A stretch of DNA of 64,000 bases from Zanthoxylum bungeanum (GCA_019454045.1 SKCR01033656.1:186001-250000); one strand, 5' to 3'. Shown: positions 43,694 through 56,600, numbered from the stretch's first letter. Notes: generated from the sequence alone by a model not told the origin. Numbers and translations: made by a program.

Positions 43694-43984
43694 CTAAGTC
43701 ATGTTTATGAGGTTTAAGCACTGCTCTAGATGATGACGCCTTATCACAGTTAGGCCAAAAATAATACCTAACATACGGTCCACTTTTTTATTCCTACTAG
43801 AAAATATAGACAATTGGGTTCTATCATCTTCAAATTCAGCTACTAAAGTTTGGACCCTATCATCTAGGCCTATGTTCCTCTCCTCAAGTTCATCAATCAT
43901 TAAAAGGTGTTGCTCAAACTTAGCATGATTTTCATTCTTTTCTAGCTCTACATCTTTCAGCCTTTTATTGACCTTTATATTCAC
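43694..43984 (-). pseudogene. Gag coiled-coil fragment of S
   Basis: A 96-residue open stretch, rich in E, K, L and N, with heptad-like spacing (VNKRLKDVELEKN, LMIDELEERN), then FSSRNKKVDRMLG. Long gag proteins of SIRE-type copia elements have such a coiled coil followed by an L-D-K-M-L block. The match is by recollection of the family, not by search. The fragment is cut off on its N-terminal side by element M. Confidence 0.5.
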
Positions 43985-44084
43985 CTTTTGATAGCTAGAC
44001 TCTCATTAAACAGTTTAACATAAGCTAACTGAAGACTTTCCTCATCTACGACTCATAGTGAGAGAATTTTGAATCTGCATCAGC

Positions 44085-46021
44085 TGTTAGTGTTCCTAGA
44101 ACATGTCAAGGATCTATTAAGAAAGATTATGTGTGAATAAGATCATTAAAAGGTGCGGAAAGACTTTTAATGATTGGATTTGAATTTGAAAAAATTATGT
44201 TGTGTTCTTAAGCTCCAAGCATTAAGCGATGATTCCAACCCTTGAGTTAGTTTCCCTATCACCTTAGAAGACTCCTTGAAGTGCTAGCTTGTTTGATCTT
44301 GCAATAAAATCAAAGAGAGGAAGGAGAACCATTCACGCCCAAGTAGGGTTTTTGTGTTTGTGTTTTTGCCTTGTGTTGTGTTGGAAGAGAGAAGCATTTT
44401 GGTTTTGTTAAAGGGTTTTACCCTTTACACCCAAAACCAAGTGGTTAGGGTTTTGGTTTCACCAAAACCAAGTGGTTGGAAAGTAAGTGGTTTTGGCATA
44501 AATGCCAACCACTCTCCCAACCACCACTTCACACATGTGAAGTGGGCCCCACCTTTTGAAATCAAAATTCAAAATATTTCTACGAATATTTGCCACGGCT
44601 CGCATCCGTTTAATCCGACTAAATGAATTTTCTCGCTAAATAATTAAATCTAATTTAATTAAATAATGATGCCTCGTAAATATATTACGAACACCGTTTA
44701 CGAATTAATTCTAAATTAATCCGTTCGCTCGTATTAAAGTCCGACTTTAATTTCGTATTGAAATCTAATTCCAATTAATATATCTGATAAATTACTTTTA
44801 TCCCATATAAATAAATTAAATAGAAAAATCAAATTTAACTATTAAATTTATTTTACCGATTAATTCCAAATTAATCGTGTTCTCTCTCTTCTGAATTCAT
44901 TTAATCCCAGATTAAATAATGCCTCAATTAATCCTATATTAATTTTCTCTCTCTTAATTAATCCCATATTAATTTTCTAATCAAGTCAAATTTCATCGGT
45001 GAATCTTTGGGAAGCGACCCAAGAAACTCCTTCATATGTTGGTAGTAAATCTGATTATCGGACTATCCGATTAAGTACGTACCTCGTACCACATGCCTAC
45101 TAATTTACACGACATGTTTGGCTTCTAGCAAAGCACCGTGCCTACCAAATTCTCTAGAAATATTCTTATTGGAATATATAATCTTTTTCCAGGTGTAGTA
45201 TATGTAGTATTGCGTATAGCGATACAGTATATGATGTCACATGCAAGGTCTGGGGCTGGAGTAGTGTCTGCCCCATACGAAGCATATATCAGATCACAAG
45301 CAACTAGTCTCTTTAATTAGATAATCATGACCTTGTCATATTATCCCGATGGTTGCAACACATTAGAGTACCAGTTCTGTATCCATGCGTGATCATCATT
45401 TCCTTATGACTGAAGTGATACTTCCATCTTGATATCACATCCAATACACTACGATTCTCAATAAACCTAGAAGAGGCGTACACAGAACCTGTTAAAGTCC
45501 TGGATGACCAAAACTAAAGCGTATTGATTGTCGCAAGTATTAGCGATGCAAGTCTTAGGTTAAGACCAAATACACCTACCCTGAATCGGATTCCCATAGA
45601 CACATAGTCATACTACCAATGGGATTCCGAGTGGTCTATCCAAAGTGAAGCTATTTTTATACCATCGGTAAACACAACCTCCTATTACACATGCATGAGT
45701 ATCCAATACCCAAATATATGAGAAATATACCTTTATGCTCCCATAACACGCACAAGTGTAATACTAGTCTATTCTGCATTATCGATGTCCAATCTCGATA
45801 ATACTACGACTAGAGATGTTTTAATAATTAAACCTTAGTGGATTAATATTGTCTCATATCTTATTAATCTGGAACTAAGCATATGGACTTTTATCATTTA
45901 TATATCCCGATAATCCAATTACAAATGATAAAAGAGCAATTTCCTTTCTCAGATAGTTAGTTTGTACAACAACACCATGTTCTATACAAATAGTGAAGAT
46001 ATGGGTCATAATTGTCCAACA
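44085..46021 (-). repeat. 3' LTR of M
   Basis: A 1937-base LTR, TGTTGGACAATTATGACCC (46021 downward) to GGAACACTAACA (44085). It has the same blocks as the E LTR, including the GGGGCCCACTTCACATG region, the hairpin array (about 44640-44990) and the start block. The open frames at 44354-44626 and 45138-45320 lie inside it. Confidence 0.9.
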
Positions 46022-46036
46022 ATGTCCCACTTGGCC

Positions 46037-47440
46037 TATAGCTAGTCACTCAAGCATCTAACACCTGAACTATGTACATGTCACTCAAACTTTTACTGTG
46101 AAATAGCTTTCGTCAGCGGATCTGCAATGTTGTCATATGATGTGACCTTCTCGATCTTCACCTCGCCACGATGTATGATCTCATGAATTAGATCGTTGAT
46201 GAGACCGCGGTTCCTTAGCCTGCGCTATAGCCCCATTATTGTCATAATATAATAGAACGGGCTCGGCGGTCAACAAAACTACTCCTAATCCAATTAGGAA
46301 TTTTTGGATCGAAACTGCCTCTTTTGCTTCTTCAACTGCAGCAATGTACTCCGCTCTATTGTTGAATCGGCAACAGTCTCTTGCTTGGAATATTTTTAGC
46401 TTACTGCTATGTTGTTCAAACAAAATATGTAAGCGGATTGCGACTTAGAGTCGTCATTATTAGTTTGGAAACTTCCATCGGTATACCTAGTTACCTCAAG
46501 TTCTCCATCTCTATAGATTAAGGAAGCATCTTTAGTTCATCTAAGATACTTAAAGATGTTCTTAACCGCCATCTAGTGACCATCACCTGGATCGGCCTGA
46601 TAGCGACTACACATGCTCATAGCATACGAGTCATCAGGTCGCGTACATATCATGGCATACATGATCGATCTGACTACCGAAGCGAACGAGATACGACTCA
46701 TGTTGTCTCTCTCATCTTGAGTTTTAGGACACATGTCCTTAGATAGAGTGACGCCATGTGACACTGGCAATAGTCCCCTCTTGGACTGATCCATCTTGAA
46801 TCTCTTCAACACTTTGTCAATGTACGTGCTCTAAGAGAGTCCAAGCAGCTTTCTAGATCTATCCTGATAGATCTTTATTCTTAGAATAAAGGCTGCTTCT
46901 CCCAGATCTTTCATGGAGAATTTTAATGAAAGCCAAGTTTTCACCGATTGTAGCATGGGAATGTCATTGCCCATAAGCAATACATCATCAACATAAAGGA
47001 CAATGAATGTCAGTATGCTCCCACTAACCTTCTTATATACACAAGGATTATCCTCATTTTGAATGAAATCATATTCTTTGATGATCTCATCAAAATGTTG
47101 GTTCTAAGAATGCGGTGCTTACTTCAATCCATAAATGGATCGATTTAACTTACAAACCTTATTTGCAAGTCTTTGTGTGACAAAACCGTCAGGCTTTTCC
47201 ATATAAACATCCTTCAAAATATTTTCGTTGAGGAAAGCGATTTTGACGTCCATCTACCATATCTCGTAATTGAAATATGCTATAATAGCAAGCATTATCC
47301 GAATGGATTTAATCATGGCAACTGGTGAAAATATTTCATCGTAATCGACACCATGTCATTGACGATACCCTTTCACTACAAGCCTAGCTTTGTACGTTGT
47401 ATGTTGCCATCCATGTCGATCTTCTTCTTGAAGATCCACT
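46037..47440 (-). pseudogene. RT and RNase H of M
   Basis: On the minus strand, RT runs from about 47440 (TYKARLVVKGY block near 47395) through the VKIAFLNE-type block near 47235, YGLKQA near 47130 and the YVDDVLLMGN block near 46990-46960, to the 46573-46812 stretch (PDDSYAMSMCSRYQ). RNase H follows to 46037, with the DNNGAIAQAKEPRSHQRS block in 46181-46423. The YVDD active-site sequence is readable. Frameshifts and stops separate the pieces, for example before the 46181-46423 frame and near 47107. It is better preserved than D or G. Confidence 0.82.
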
Positions 47441-47591
47441 TGTAACCAATAGGCTTTATGCCTTCTGGTGCATCAACCAGTGTCCAAACTTGGTTGGTGT
47501 ACATGGAATCCATTTCAGACTTCATGGCTTCTTGCCATAAATCAGAGTCAATATCTTGTATCGCTTCCTCATACGTAGCCGGTTCGTCTTC

Positions 47592-48560
47592 TTAAATAAG
47601 ATTGATATCCACATGAGGTGAGATCAAAAACCCATACCTCTCAGGTTGGTTTCTGACTCTCTCCAACCTACGCGGTTCTTGTGTATTCGAAGATTGTGGT
47701 ACAGTCTCATCCCTGATGAACTGTTCTTGTTCCGCTAAGGATTCTGTGCCAGGAACAGTATCACTCTGATTTTCATCGAGTTCAACTTTCCTCCCACTAA
47801 CCATTACATTAAGGAATTCCTTCTCAAGGAAAACCGCATGTAGAGTAACAAATACTTTGTCTCTTGTGGTTTGTAAAAGTAATATCCTTTGGTTTCTGTA
47901 GGATAACATACAAATAGGCATTTATCCGATTTGATTCCTTCCAATTGTTTACCATATGCCTAACATCCCCAAATCTTCAGGAATGAGAAACCCGGTTTCT
48001 TTCCTATCCATATCTCATATGGAGTCTGTTGAACAGACTTTGATGGAACCTTATTCAAAATAAGTATTGCACTGTTCAATGCATATCCCCATAAGGAAAT
48101 AGGTAGCTCTATGCGACTCATCATCGACCTTACCAAATCCAATAAAGTTCAGTTTCTCTGTTCGGACACACCATTTAACTGAGGTGTTCTGGGAGGAGTC
48201 CACTGTGAAAGATTACCATACTCTTTCAAGTAATCAAGAAACTCATTGCTCAAGTATTCTCCACCACGGTCCGACCGTAATATCTTAATTCTTTTACCAG
48301 TCTATTTTTCCACTTCGTGTCGAAACTCTTTGAATTTCTAAAAGGTTTCCAACTTGTGTCTCATAAGATACACATAACCATAACACGATGCATCATCCGT
48401 AAAGGTTACGAAGTATTCATATCCACCTCTAGCCTGGCTAGACATAGGCCCACATACGTTACTATGAAAGAAGGGTTAACAGTTCGGTGGCACGTACACA
48501 TTTACCTCTAAAAGGTTATTTAGGCATTTTGCCTAATAAGCAAGATTCGCAGATGTCATA
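47592..48560 (-). pseudogene. Integrase of M
   Basis: On the minus strand the DRGGEY-equivalent region is near 48270, the SERRN-equivalent near 48160, then SFLKIWGC and MVRSMMSRIELPISLWGY in 47960-48142. A 109-residue stretch (47592-47921) covers the integrase C-terminus and the linker to RT. At least two frame breaks separate the core from the C-terminus. Confidence 0.8.
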
Positions 48561-48774
48561 TTAATTTGGATCAAATTCGTCCAAGTACCCACTATTCGAA
48601 AGTGTGGATATGCGAGTCTTGATAATATGTCTCATACGACAATGCCACATATAAGTTTCATCTTTGTTACTTAGTTTAAGCCTTTTGTTTGTTATATTAT
48701 ATGTTTGGGATTTATTTATATTCAAAATATAAAGACCATTATTAGCATAAGCAGAACATATCTCAAAATCATCT

Positions 48775-49516
48775 TTATAAACAAAACACCCAGTGTTTTG
48801 GAATACAAAAGTGTACCCGTATTGGGTGAAAACAATATACAGAGATAATATTCCTAGTCAAACTAGGTACATAATAACAGTATGAAAGTTTAAGTACATG
48901 CCCCGAGGGCAGTTCTAAAACAAAAGTGCCAACGGCCAAAACGGTGACTCGTGTCCCATTTCCAACGTGTAAATCAATCTCTCCTGAGGCCAGTCTTCTG
49001 CTAATCTGCAGATCATGCACATTAGTACATATATGAGTATCACATCCAGAATCAAAAATCCAATTCTTAAAACTACAAGTAGACATGTTTATCTCAATAA
49101 CAAACATACCTGAAGTCGGTGCCTTGCCCACTTTCTTATCCTTCATCTGCGCCTTATACTCATGGTCGTCACGCTTCCATTGACCCCATTTACCACACTG
49201 CAGGTAGACATCTTGGGATTTATCCCTTGCCTTCCTAGAAGTCTTTGACGATTTGGCCTTGACCTTCTTCTTCTTCTTCTTTATACCTCCAGTCGCCTTG
49301 GGCCAAGCCCTTGGAGACTGAGATGTTGAAGTGAAGTGCGCCTCACGCTTTTTGCCCTTTAGAAGCTCTTTTTCTGCTTCGCGCAGTGTGGACATTAACT
49401 CTCCAAGAGTATGGTCTTGGTTCATCAATTGTAGTTCATGATGAACCCACTCCAAGTGTCGGGCAGAGACTGTAATATCAAATCTATGGAAGTCTTAGCC
49501 TCGAAGACAATGCCCA
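48775..49516 (-). pseudogene. C-terminal gag and protease of M
   Basis: A 226-residue open frame (48775-49455). It has the gag helix with LGELMSTLREAEKELLKGKK, a lysine-rich stretch (KKKKKKVKAKSSK), a zinc knuckle and the aspartic protease with WIFDSGCDTH, where DSG holds the catalytic aspartate. The knuckle is damaged: its first Cys is Tyr, its His is Gln and its last Cys is Asp, leaving one of four metal ligands. Gag sequence continues out of frame to 49516, where E begins, at the codons matching VFEDETSID in F. Confidence 0.85.
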
Positions 49517-51408
49517 TGTTAGACAATTATGACCCATAGCGTCACTATTTGTAAAAGACATTATGGTTTTTGTACAAATTAACTATGTGACTATGGAAAT
49601 TGCCATTTTATCATTTTGTAATTGGATTACTTAAATATAAAGTGATAAAAGTCCTTATGATTAGTTCCAGATTATAAGATATGAGACATTATCAATCCAC
49701 TAAGGTTTAATCATTAAATATCCCTAGTCGTAGTATTGTCAAGACTGGACATCGATAATACGGAATAGACTAGTATTGCACTTGTGCGCGTTATGGGAGC
49801 ATAACATCATAGTTCTCATATATTTAAGTATTGGATACTTATGCAAGTGTGATAGGAGGTTGTGTTTACCGATGGAACAAAAATAGCTTCTCTCCGGATA
49901 TACCCCACAGAATCACATTGGTTGTATGACAATGTGTCTATGGGAATCCAATTCAGGGTATGTGTATTTGGTCTTAACCTAAGACTTGCATCGCTAATAC
50001 TTGCGACAATCATTAAGCCTCTACTGGGTTTATTGAGAATCGTAGTCTATTGGATGTGATGTCAAGACAGAAGTTTCACTTCAGACATATGAAGATGATG
50101 ATCACGCATGGATTCATAACTAGTTCCCTATTGTGTTGCAACCATCGGGATAATATGACAAGGTCATGATTATCCGATTCAAAAAGACTAGTTGCTTGAT
50201 ATCTGATATGTGCTTCCTATGGGACAGACACTATTCCAACCTCATGCCTTGCACGTGACATCAGATACTGGATCACAATACGTAATACTACGTATTCTAC
50301 ACCTAACATAGATGGTACATTCCAGTAAGAATATTTCTAGAGAATTGGGTAGGCACGGGGCTTTGCTAGAAGTCAATCATGTCTTGTAAATCGGTTAACA
50401 AGTAATACGAGGTACGCACTTAATCAGATAGTCCGATAACCGGATTTACTTCCAATATATCCAGAGATCTCTTGGGTCGCTTCCCAAAGATTCACCGATG
50501 AAAGTTGATTTGAATTAGAATTAATCTGTGATTAATTAAGAGAGAGAAAATTAATCTGGAATTAATTGAGGTATTATTTAATATGGGATTAAATGTGTTC
50601 GGAAGAGAGAGAACACGATTAATTTGGAATTAATTGATAAAATAAATTTAATAGTTAAATTTGATTTTTCTATTTAATTTATTGAAATGGGCTAAAATTA
50701 ATATATCAGATATATTAATTGGAATTAGATTTCAACACGAAATTAAAATCGGACTTTAATACTTGCGAACAGATTAATTTAGAATCAATTCGTAAACGGT
50801 ATTCGTAATAAATTTACGAGGCGTCATCATTTAATTAAATTAGATTTGATTATTTAACGACAAGAATTCGTTGAATCTGATTAAACAGATCCGAGCCACA
50901 GTAAACATTCGTAGAATCCATTCGAATTTTGAATTCAAATATGGGGCCCACTTTAAATGTGGTAGTTGGGGGAGTGGTTGGCATTTATGCCATACCATCC
51001 ACTTTCCAACCACCTTGGAATGGTTTTGGTGAAACCATTTACCCAACCACCTTGTTTAGGTGAAAATGGTAAATTGGTTTCTACCAAAAACCATCTCTCT
51101 CTCTCATTTCGTAACCTAACACACACTTGAAACCCTAGACACCATGGTTTGGGCGTGAGCTACCTTGTCCTCTTCTCTTTCATTTTGTTGCAAAGTCAAG
51201 TTAGCTAGCACTTCAAGGAATCAACAAAGGTGATAGGGAAACATCTTAAAGCTTGGATTCAACATACAACTCTTGGATCTTGAAGATCAAAGTTAAAATT
51301 CTTAAAAGTCAAATCCGTTCATTGTAAGTATTTTCCGCATCTTATAATGATCTTTTTCATGTTTTTCATTGTTATTAGATCATTGGCATGTTCTAGGAAC
51401 AACTAACA
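49517..51408 (+). repeat. 5' LTR of E
   Basis: A 1892-base LTR, TGTTAGACAATTATGACC to GGAACAACTAACA. It holds the hairpin array (about 50510-50870) and a GGGGCCCACTTTAAATG block near 50943. Its left neighbour is the truncated gag of M. The open frames at 49816-50059 and 50840-51046 lie inside it. Confidence 0.92.
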
Positions 51409-51409
51409 G

Positions 51410-51422
51410 TGGTATTAGAGCC
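51410..51422 (+). promoter_or_regulatory. Primer binding site of E
   Basis: TGGTATTAGAGCC, one base after the LTR end, one mismatch from the initiator tRNA-Met site (C to T). Confidence 0.85.
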
Positions 51423-53435
51423 AATTTTAAGCATGAAAAATTCTAGGGTTCTTGAGACTAAAATTTGGGGCTTTTGTGTTTTTAACATGATTTTTTCAAA
51501 TTGATGGTTTGAGCATGGTTAGAATATGATAACTTAGAGTTATGCATGATTAGATTTGAGATAAATCAAATTAATCAAAAATTATAAATTCCTTATGGTG
51601 GCCGAATGGTACTCAAGTCCACTTTAGTTTGATTTTTGATTTTTTACAACATAAGATGTGTTTAAAGCATGATATAAATGTTGATTGTTGGTTTGATTAG
51701 ATTGGAATCAAAGTCAATAATGTTTATGTTAAATTCAAAGAGCATGTTGAGCATGAAAATGATATATTTTGCTTCAATTTGTGTTGAGCATAAATTGATT
51801 AACTTAAGCATGATTAATTAGTTAATTGAGATGATTTGGAAATATTAAGGTTAATTAATTAATCATGGCTAATACACTTTAATTATAATAATTAAAATAT
51901 TTGGAATATTAAAATTATAATAATTGGCTTTTTAAAGTTAATTGGGCCAAAAGTGTGTAATTGGTTTTGGTTTGACCAAGTTTGGTTTTGGACTTTTGGA
52001 TTGGATCCAATTGGGCCCAAAACCAATTCCATAAAGTCCAAATACATCACTTGGCGCTTTAAAGAATTTGATGGGCCTAATGGGCCTAAATTGATTTGTT
52101 GCCAATAGGGTGATTCCTATTAGGCCTTGGCATTTTGGGTTTGATCCATTATGGCCAAAGCCCATGCCTTAAGAATCAATTAAAACCATTGGACTTTAAT
52201 TAAAATGACATTGGATGTTATTGGGCCTTTGAGACCCATTAAGATTGGATTTGGAATCCAAGTCTTTAAGGTAAATAAATAAGTGTAAATATTTAAATTG
52301 GAATTAGTATTGAATACAAATAAATTGGATTTAAAATTGTAGTTTGATATAATTCAAGAATACGTACTTTAAGTATGTATTTTTAAACGAGTAGGACTCG
52401 TGGAAATCAAATCGTTGTTTGAACATTGGATGGTCATTAATCAACGATTAATTAATTGGATTAGATTGATTGAATAACATGCTTTGTATGAATACATGAA
52501 TGTGTTGTATGAATAATGAATATCGGATGGATATTAGAATGTCGAGGGCAATTTTAGAAATTGTAATAAATTAGAATTTATTAAATTGGACCTGCGTGTC
52601 CAGCCTTTTATCTCCTTATTCTTTCTATTTCTCTTCTCACCAATTCCCCTCAATGTAAATGAGGTTTCTTTATTGTATTATGTAATTGGGTAGAAGTTAG
52701 AATAGTTCTAGCCGGGGAGAGGAAAGTGAGTGATTATTAAGCGTTTTTCCTTCCGTTGAGTGATTTTTACTCAAGATCCAAAGTTGGCATTGGTTTGTTG
52801 GCCAAAGTCAAGACCTTTTTCAATTGTGGATGTGATTGAATCATGAGAGTTCTGTTCCATATCGGTGTCTTATCTAAGTCATGATTTGTTGGCCAAAGTC
52901 AAGATCACTTCTTGTCCATCGACATTGATTACGAAGCTTTCCATGTCAATGGGTCCCGCTTAACTGGAATCATTAAGCTTGTTGTGCCAAAGCCAAGGCT
53001 TAGTTGATTTAGAGGAAAAAGGATAGGAAAATATATTGGATATATTGGCATATATATTGTATGTATGTTTCGGACTTGGATGTCCACCTACCGGATCTAG
53101 GAATTGGATAAGATCCAATTGATCTTCGAGATCTACCTAGTTAAATATCATACAGCTTGTTGGCCAAAGTCAAAGTAGTGTGTTATTTAACGGGATCCTA
53201 GCCAACTAGGAAATTGGGTTTCCCGAGTACTCGACAGAGGGTTAGAGACTCGCCAAAAAATAGTACGAGGCTATTATTGAATTTGCAATTTCATTCAGAT
53301 ACTTAGCTTTATGCGCTTTCAAAATATTTCGTCAAAATTATTTTATTAGTTGGACTAATACAATGTTATTTTTCTTGTACCAGTTAGACTATACCCAAAT
53401 ATCGTTGACTAGATAGTTAGACTCTCGTAGTCAAG
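51423..53435 (+). mobile_element. Untranslated leader of E
   Basis: Noncoding leader alignable with D and F. TTGGCCAA occurs at 52798-52805, 52889-52896 and 53160-53167, each followed by AGTCAA. GGGATCCTAGCCAAC and a degraded AATAGTACGAGGC come at about 53193-53272. TAGTTAGACT just before the gag start is the counterpart of the TAGTTGGACTA copies in D. Confidence 0.78.
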
Positions 53436-54254
53436 ATGACTGGAAAGGGAAATGTCCGAGACATTATCATGGGCGAAAATGTCTTTAAGGGCACGAACTT
53501 TACCGATTTGGAAATGAATCTAAGGATAGTCCTTGGAGCCGAGAGGCTGCTATACACCATACAGACACCTTTTGGGCCTAAGCCCAAACCTGATCAGTTA
53601 CTTGAGCTGGAGCTTTGGAAGACTCATAGCGATGATTGCGATACTACTCAGTCTATTATGCTTGCTTCCATGACTCAGCATTTCCATCGACAGAACAGGG
53701 ACTTGGATCCCTATAACATGTTGCCGAGGATGCAAGATCTTCACCGATCTAACCAAAGGTCGCAGAGATATGAGTTAGTAAAGAAGCTCTTCCGTTCACG
53801 TATGTTAGAAGGCATGCATGTTGAGTCCCATGTGGCATAGATGATTGATAACATAGATGAGCTGGCTGAGATGAGGATTGTCTTCGAGGCTGAGATTACC
53901 ATAGATATGATCTTGCAATCTCTCCCCGACACTTGGAGATAGTTTATCATAAACTATAATTTGATGAACACTGATGATACTCTTGGGACTTGTCGTCAGT
54001 TCTCAATGAAGCCGAGAAGGAGCTGCTTAAGGGTAATAAGCGCGAGGCGCACTTTGCTTCGACATCTCAGACACCGAGGGCTGGGCCCAAGGCGATTGGA
54101 GGTGTGAAGAATAAGAAGCATAAAAGAAAGGGCAAGGCCAAATCGTCAAAGGCTTCTGGGAAGCCTAAAGACAAATTGGTCACTAGAAGCATGACTGCCG
54201 CAAGTACAAGGCGCTCTAGAAGGAGATTAAAGAGGACAAGGCACCTGCTTTAGG
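53436..54254 (+). pseudogene. gag of E
   Basis: Starts at ATG 53436 with a DIIMGENVFKGTNF block like F. Gag would coat the RNA in the particle. The frame reads through the DPYNMLPRMQDLH and RSQRYELVKKLF blocks to TAG at 53838, where F has CAG. A second stop (TAG, TGG in F) lies near 53941. Frame 53990-54253 resumes with EAEKELLKGNKREAHFAST and a lysine-rich tail. About 30 bases that encode the first half of the zinc knuckle (CxxC) are deleted near 54178, so the RNA-binding finger is lost. The C-terminal half is shifted out of frame. Confidence 0.88.
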
Positions 54255-54255
54255 T

Positions 54256-54634
54256 ATGTTTATTATTGAAATAAACATGACTACTTCTAGTTTTAAAAAT
54301 TGGATTTTTGATTCTGGTTGTGGTACTCACATATATACTGATGTGCAGTATCTGCGGATTAGCAGGAGACTAACCTCAGGGGAGATTGATCTACGCGTTG
54401 GAAATGGGGCACCAGTCGCCATTTTGGCCGTTGGCACTTTTGTTTTGTAATTGCCCTCGGGCATGTACTAGAACTTACAGACTGTTATTATGTACCTAGT
54501 TTGACTAGGAATATTATTTATGTATCTATGTTAACCCAATGTGGGTATACTTTTGTATTCAGGAACACTGGGTGTTTTGCATATAAAATGATGTAGAAAT
54601 TTACACTGCTGTTGCAAATAATGGTCTTTATATT
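54256..54634 (+). pseudogene. Aspartic protease of E
   Basis: The 54256-54450 frame gives the copia protease N-terminal half: NWIFDSGCGTH with catalytic Asp in DSG, then VGNGAPVAILAVGT. TAA at 54448 ends it just after GTFVL. The remainder up to the integrase zinc region is recognisable in fragments (VPSLTRNI equivalent near 54497) but is broken. Confidence 0.85.
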
Positions 54635-55480
54635 TTGAATATAAATCAATCTCAAACATATAATATAACAAAAAAAAGGCTCAAAACGAGTAACAAAGAT
54701 GAAACTTATATGTGGCACTATCTTCTAGGACACATAAACAAGACTCGCATATCCACACCATCGAAGAGTGGGTACTTGGATGGATTTGATCCAAATTCAT
54801 ATGACGTATGTGAATCTTGCTTATTAGGAAAAATGCCTAAATCACCTTTTAGAGGTAAGGGTGAATGCGCCACCGAATTGTTAGCCCTCGTTCATAGTGA
54901 CGTATGTGGGCCCATGTCTAGCTAGGCTAGAGGTGAATATGAATACTTCGTAACGTTTACGGATGATGCATCGCGTTATGGTTATGTGTATCTTATGAGA
55001 CACAAGTCAGAAACTTTTGAGAAATTCAAAGAGTTTCGACACGAAGTTGAAAAACAGACAGGCAAGAGTATAAAGACATTACGGTCGGACCGTGGTGGCG
55101 AATACTTGAGCAATGAGTTTCTAGATTACTTGAAAGAATATGGTATTCTTTCACAGTGGACTCCTCCTGGAACACCGCAATTAAACGGTGTGTCCGAACG
55201 GAGAAACCGAACTTTGTTGGACATGGTAAGGTCTATGATGAGTCGCACTGAGCTACCTATTTCCTTCTGGGGATATGCATTAAACAGTGCAATTCTTATT
55301 TTGAATAAGGTTCCGTCAAAGTCTGTACAATAGACTCCGTATGAGATATGGACAGGAAAGAAACTGGGTTTCTAATTCCTAAAGATTTGAGGATGCTGGG
55401 CATACGTCAAATGTTTGGAAGGTACCAAACTTGTGCCCAAATCCGATAAATGCCTTTTCGTAGGATATCCTAGGGAAACC
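54635..55480 (+). pseudogene. Integrase of E
   Basis: The zinc-binding region carries WHYLLGHINKTRI, then CESCLLGK, a full H-H-C-C set. The catalytic core has Asp in HSDVCGP (near 54896), Asp in RSDRGGEYL (near 55090) and Glu in SERRNRT (near 55197). Two TAG stops interrupt it, at 54923 (CAG in F) and 55331 (CAG in F). After 55375 the SFLKIWGC-type block is shifted. Apart from the stops the core is well conserved, which points to a fairly recent loss of function. Confidence 0.9.
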
Positions 55481-56600
55481 ACAGGATATTACTTCTATCA
55501 CCCATGAGAGAACAAAGTATTTGTTGCTCTACATGCGGTTTTCCTTGAGAAGGAATTCCTAAATGCAGTGGTTAGTGGGAGGAAAGTAGAACTCGATGAA
55601 AATCAGAGTGATACTATTCCTGGCATAGAATCCTCAATGGAATAAGAGCAGTCCATCTAGGATGAAACTGTACCACAATCTTTTATTACACAAGGACCGT
55701 GTAGGTAGGAGAGAATCAGGAAAAAACCTGAGAGGTATGGGTTTCTGATCTCACCTCTTGTAGATATTAATCTCATTGAGGATAACGAATTCGCTACGTA
55801 TGAGGAAGCGATACAAGATATCGATTCCATTTTATGGCAAGAGGCCATGAAGTCCGAAATGGATTCCATGTACACCAATCAAGTTTAGACACTGATTGAT
55901 GCACCAGAAGGCGTAAAGCCTATTTGATACAAATGGGTCTTCAAGAAGAAGACCGACATGGATGGCAACGTACAAACGTACAAAGCTAGGCTTGTAGCGA
56001 AGGGGTATCGTCAACGATATGGTGTCGATTATGACGAAATTTTCTCACCCGTTGCCATGATTAAATCCATTCGGATAATGCTTGCTATTGCTGCATATTT
56101 CGATTACGAGATATGGCAGATGGACGTTAAAATCAATTTTCTTAACGGAAACCTTTTAGAGGATGTTTAAATGTAACAGCCTGACAGTTTTATCGTGCCT
56201 AGACTTGCAAACAAGGTTTGTAAGTTAAATCGGTCCATTTATGGACTGAAGCAAGCATCAAGGTCATGGAACCAACATTTTGATGAGATCATAAAAGAAT
56301 ATGATTTCATTCAAAACGAAGATGATCCTTGTGTATATAAGAAGGTTAGTGGGAGAGCACTGACTTTTATTGTCCTTTATGTTGATGATGTTTTCCTTAT
56401 GGGCAATGACATTCCCATTTTAACATCGGTGAAAGCTTGGCTTTCATTAAAATTCTTCATGAAAGATCTAGGAGAAGCAGCCTATATCTAGGAAAAAAGA
56501 TCTACCGGGATAGATCTAGAAATCTGCTTGGACTCTACCAGAGCACGTACATTAACAAAGTGTTGAAAAGATTCAACATGGATTAGTCCAAGAGGGGACT
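55481..56600 (+). pseudogene. Reverse transcriptase of E
   Basis: Linker to about 55830, then RT: ARLVAKGYRQRYGVDYDEIFSPVA motifs at 55985-56070, the DVKINFLNG block near 56125, IYGLKQASRSW near 56234 and the catalytic YVDD at 56378-56389. RT copies the element RNA into cDNA. Stops occur at 55886 (TAG for TGG) and 56168 (TAA for TAT), and a small deletion near 56490 shifts the frame. Confidence 0.9.

Larger units (their letters stand above)
41661..44084 (-). mobile_element. Gutted interior of element S (SIRE-like copia)
   Basis: On the minus strand the interior ends with TTTTGTCATGAAAATC and AAATGAGGAGAT, a typical 3' end of SIRE-type copia elements. A second polypurine-like CAGGGGGAGTAG lies near 42012. 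Integrase, RT and RNase H are absent. Only parts of gag (43138-43984) survive, with AT-rich noncoding DNA between about 42040 and 43130. The element is cut at 44085 by the M LTR. Confidence 0.6.
44085..49516 (-). mobile_element. Element M, minus-strand copia element missing its 5' part
   Basis: From the high-coordinate side: C-terminal gag, protease, integrase, RT, RNase H, polypurine tract (reverse of GGCCAAGTGGGACAT, 46022-46036) and a 3' LTR. N-terminal gag, leader, primer site and 5' LTR are missing because element E starts at 49517. TCAGC at 44080-44084 is one possible target copy; its partner is not in view. M is close to E and F in sequence. Confidence 0.88.

Noticed and set aside
41661..44084. 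Envelope-like gene often found in SIRE elements
   Set aside because: No long frame, signal peptide plus transmembrane pair, or coiled-coil surface domain was seen in the 3' interior of S; only gag scraps remain.
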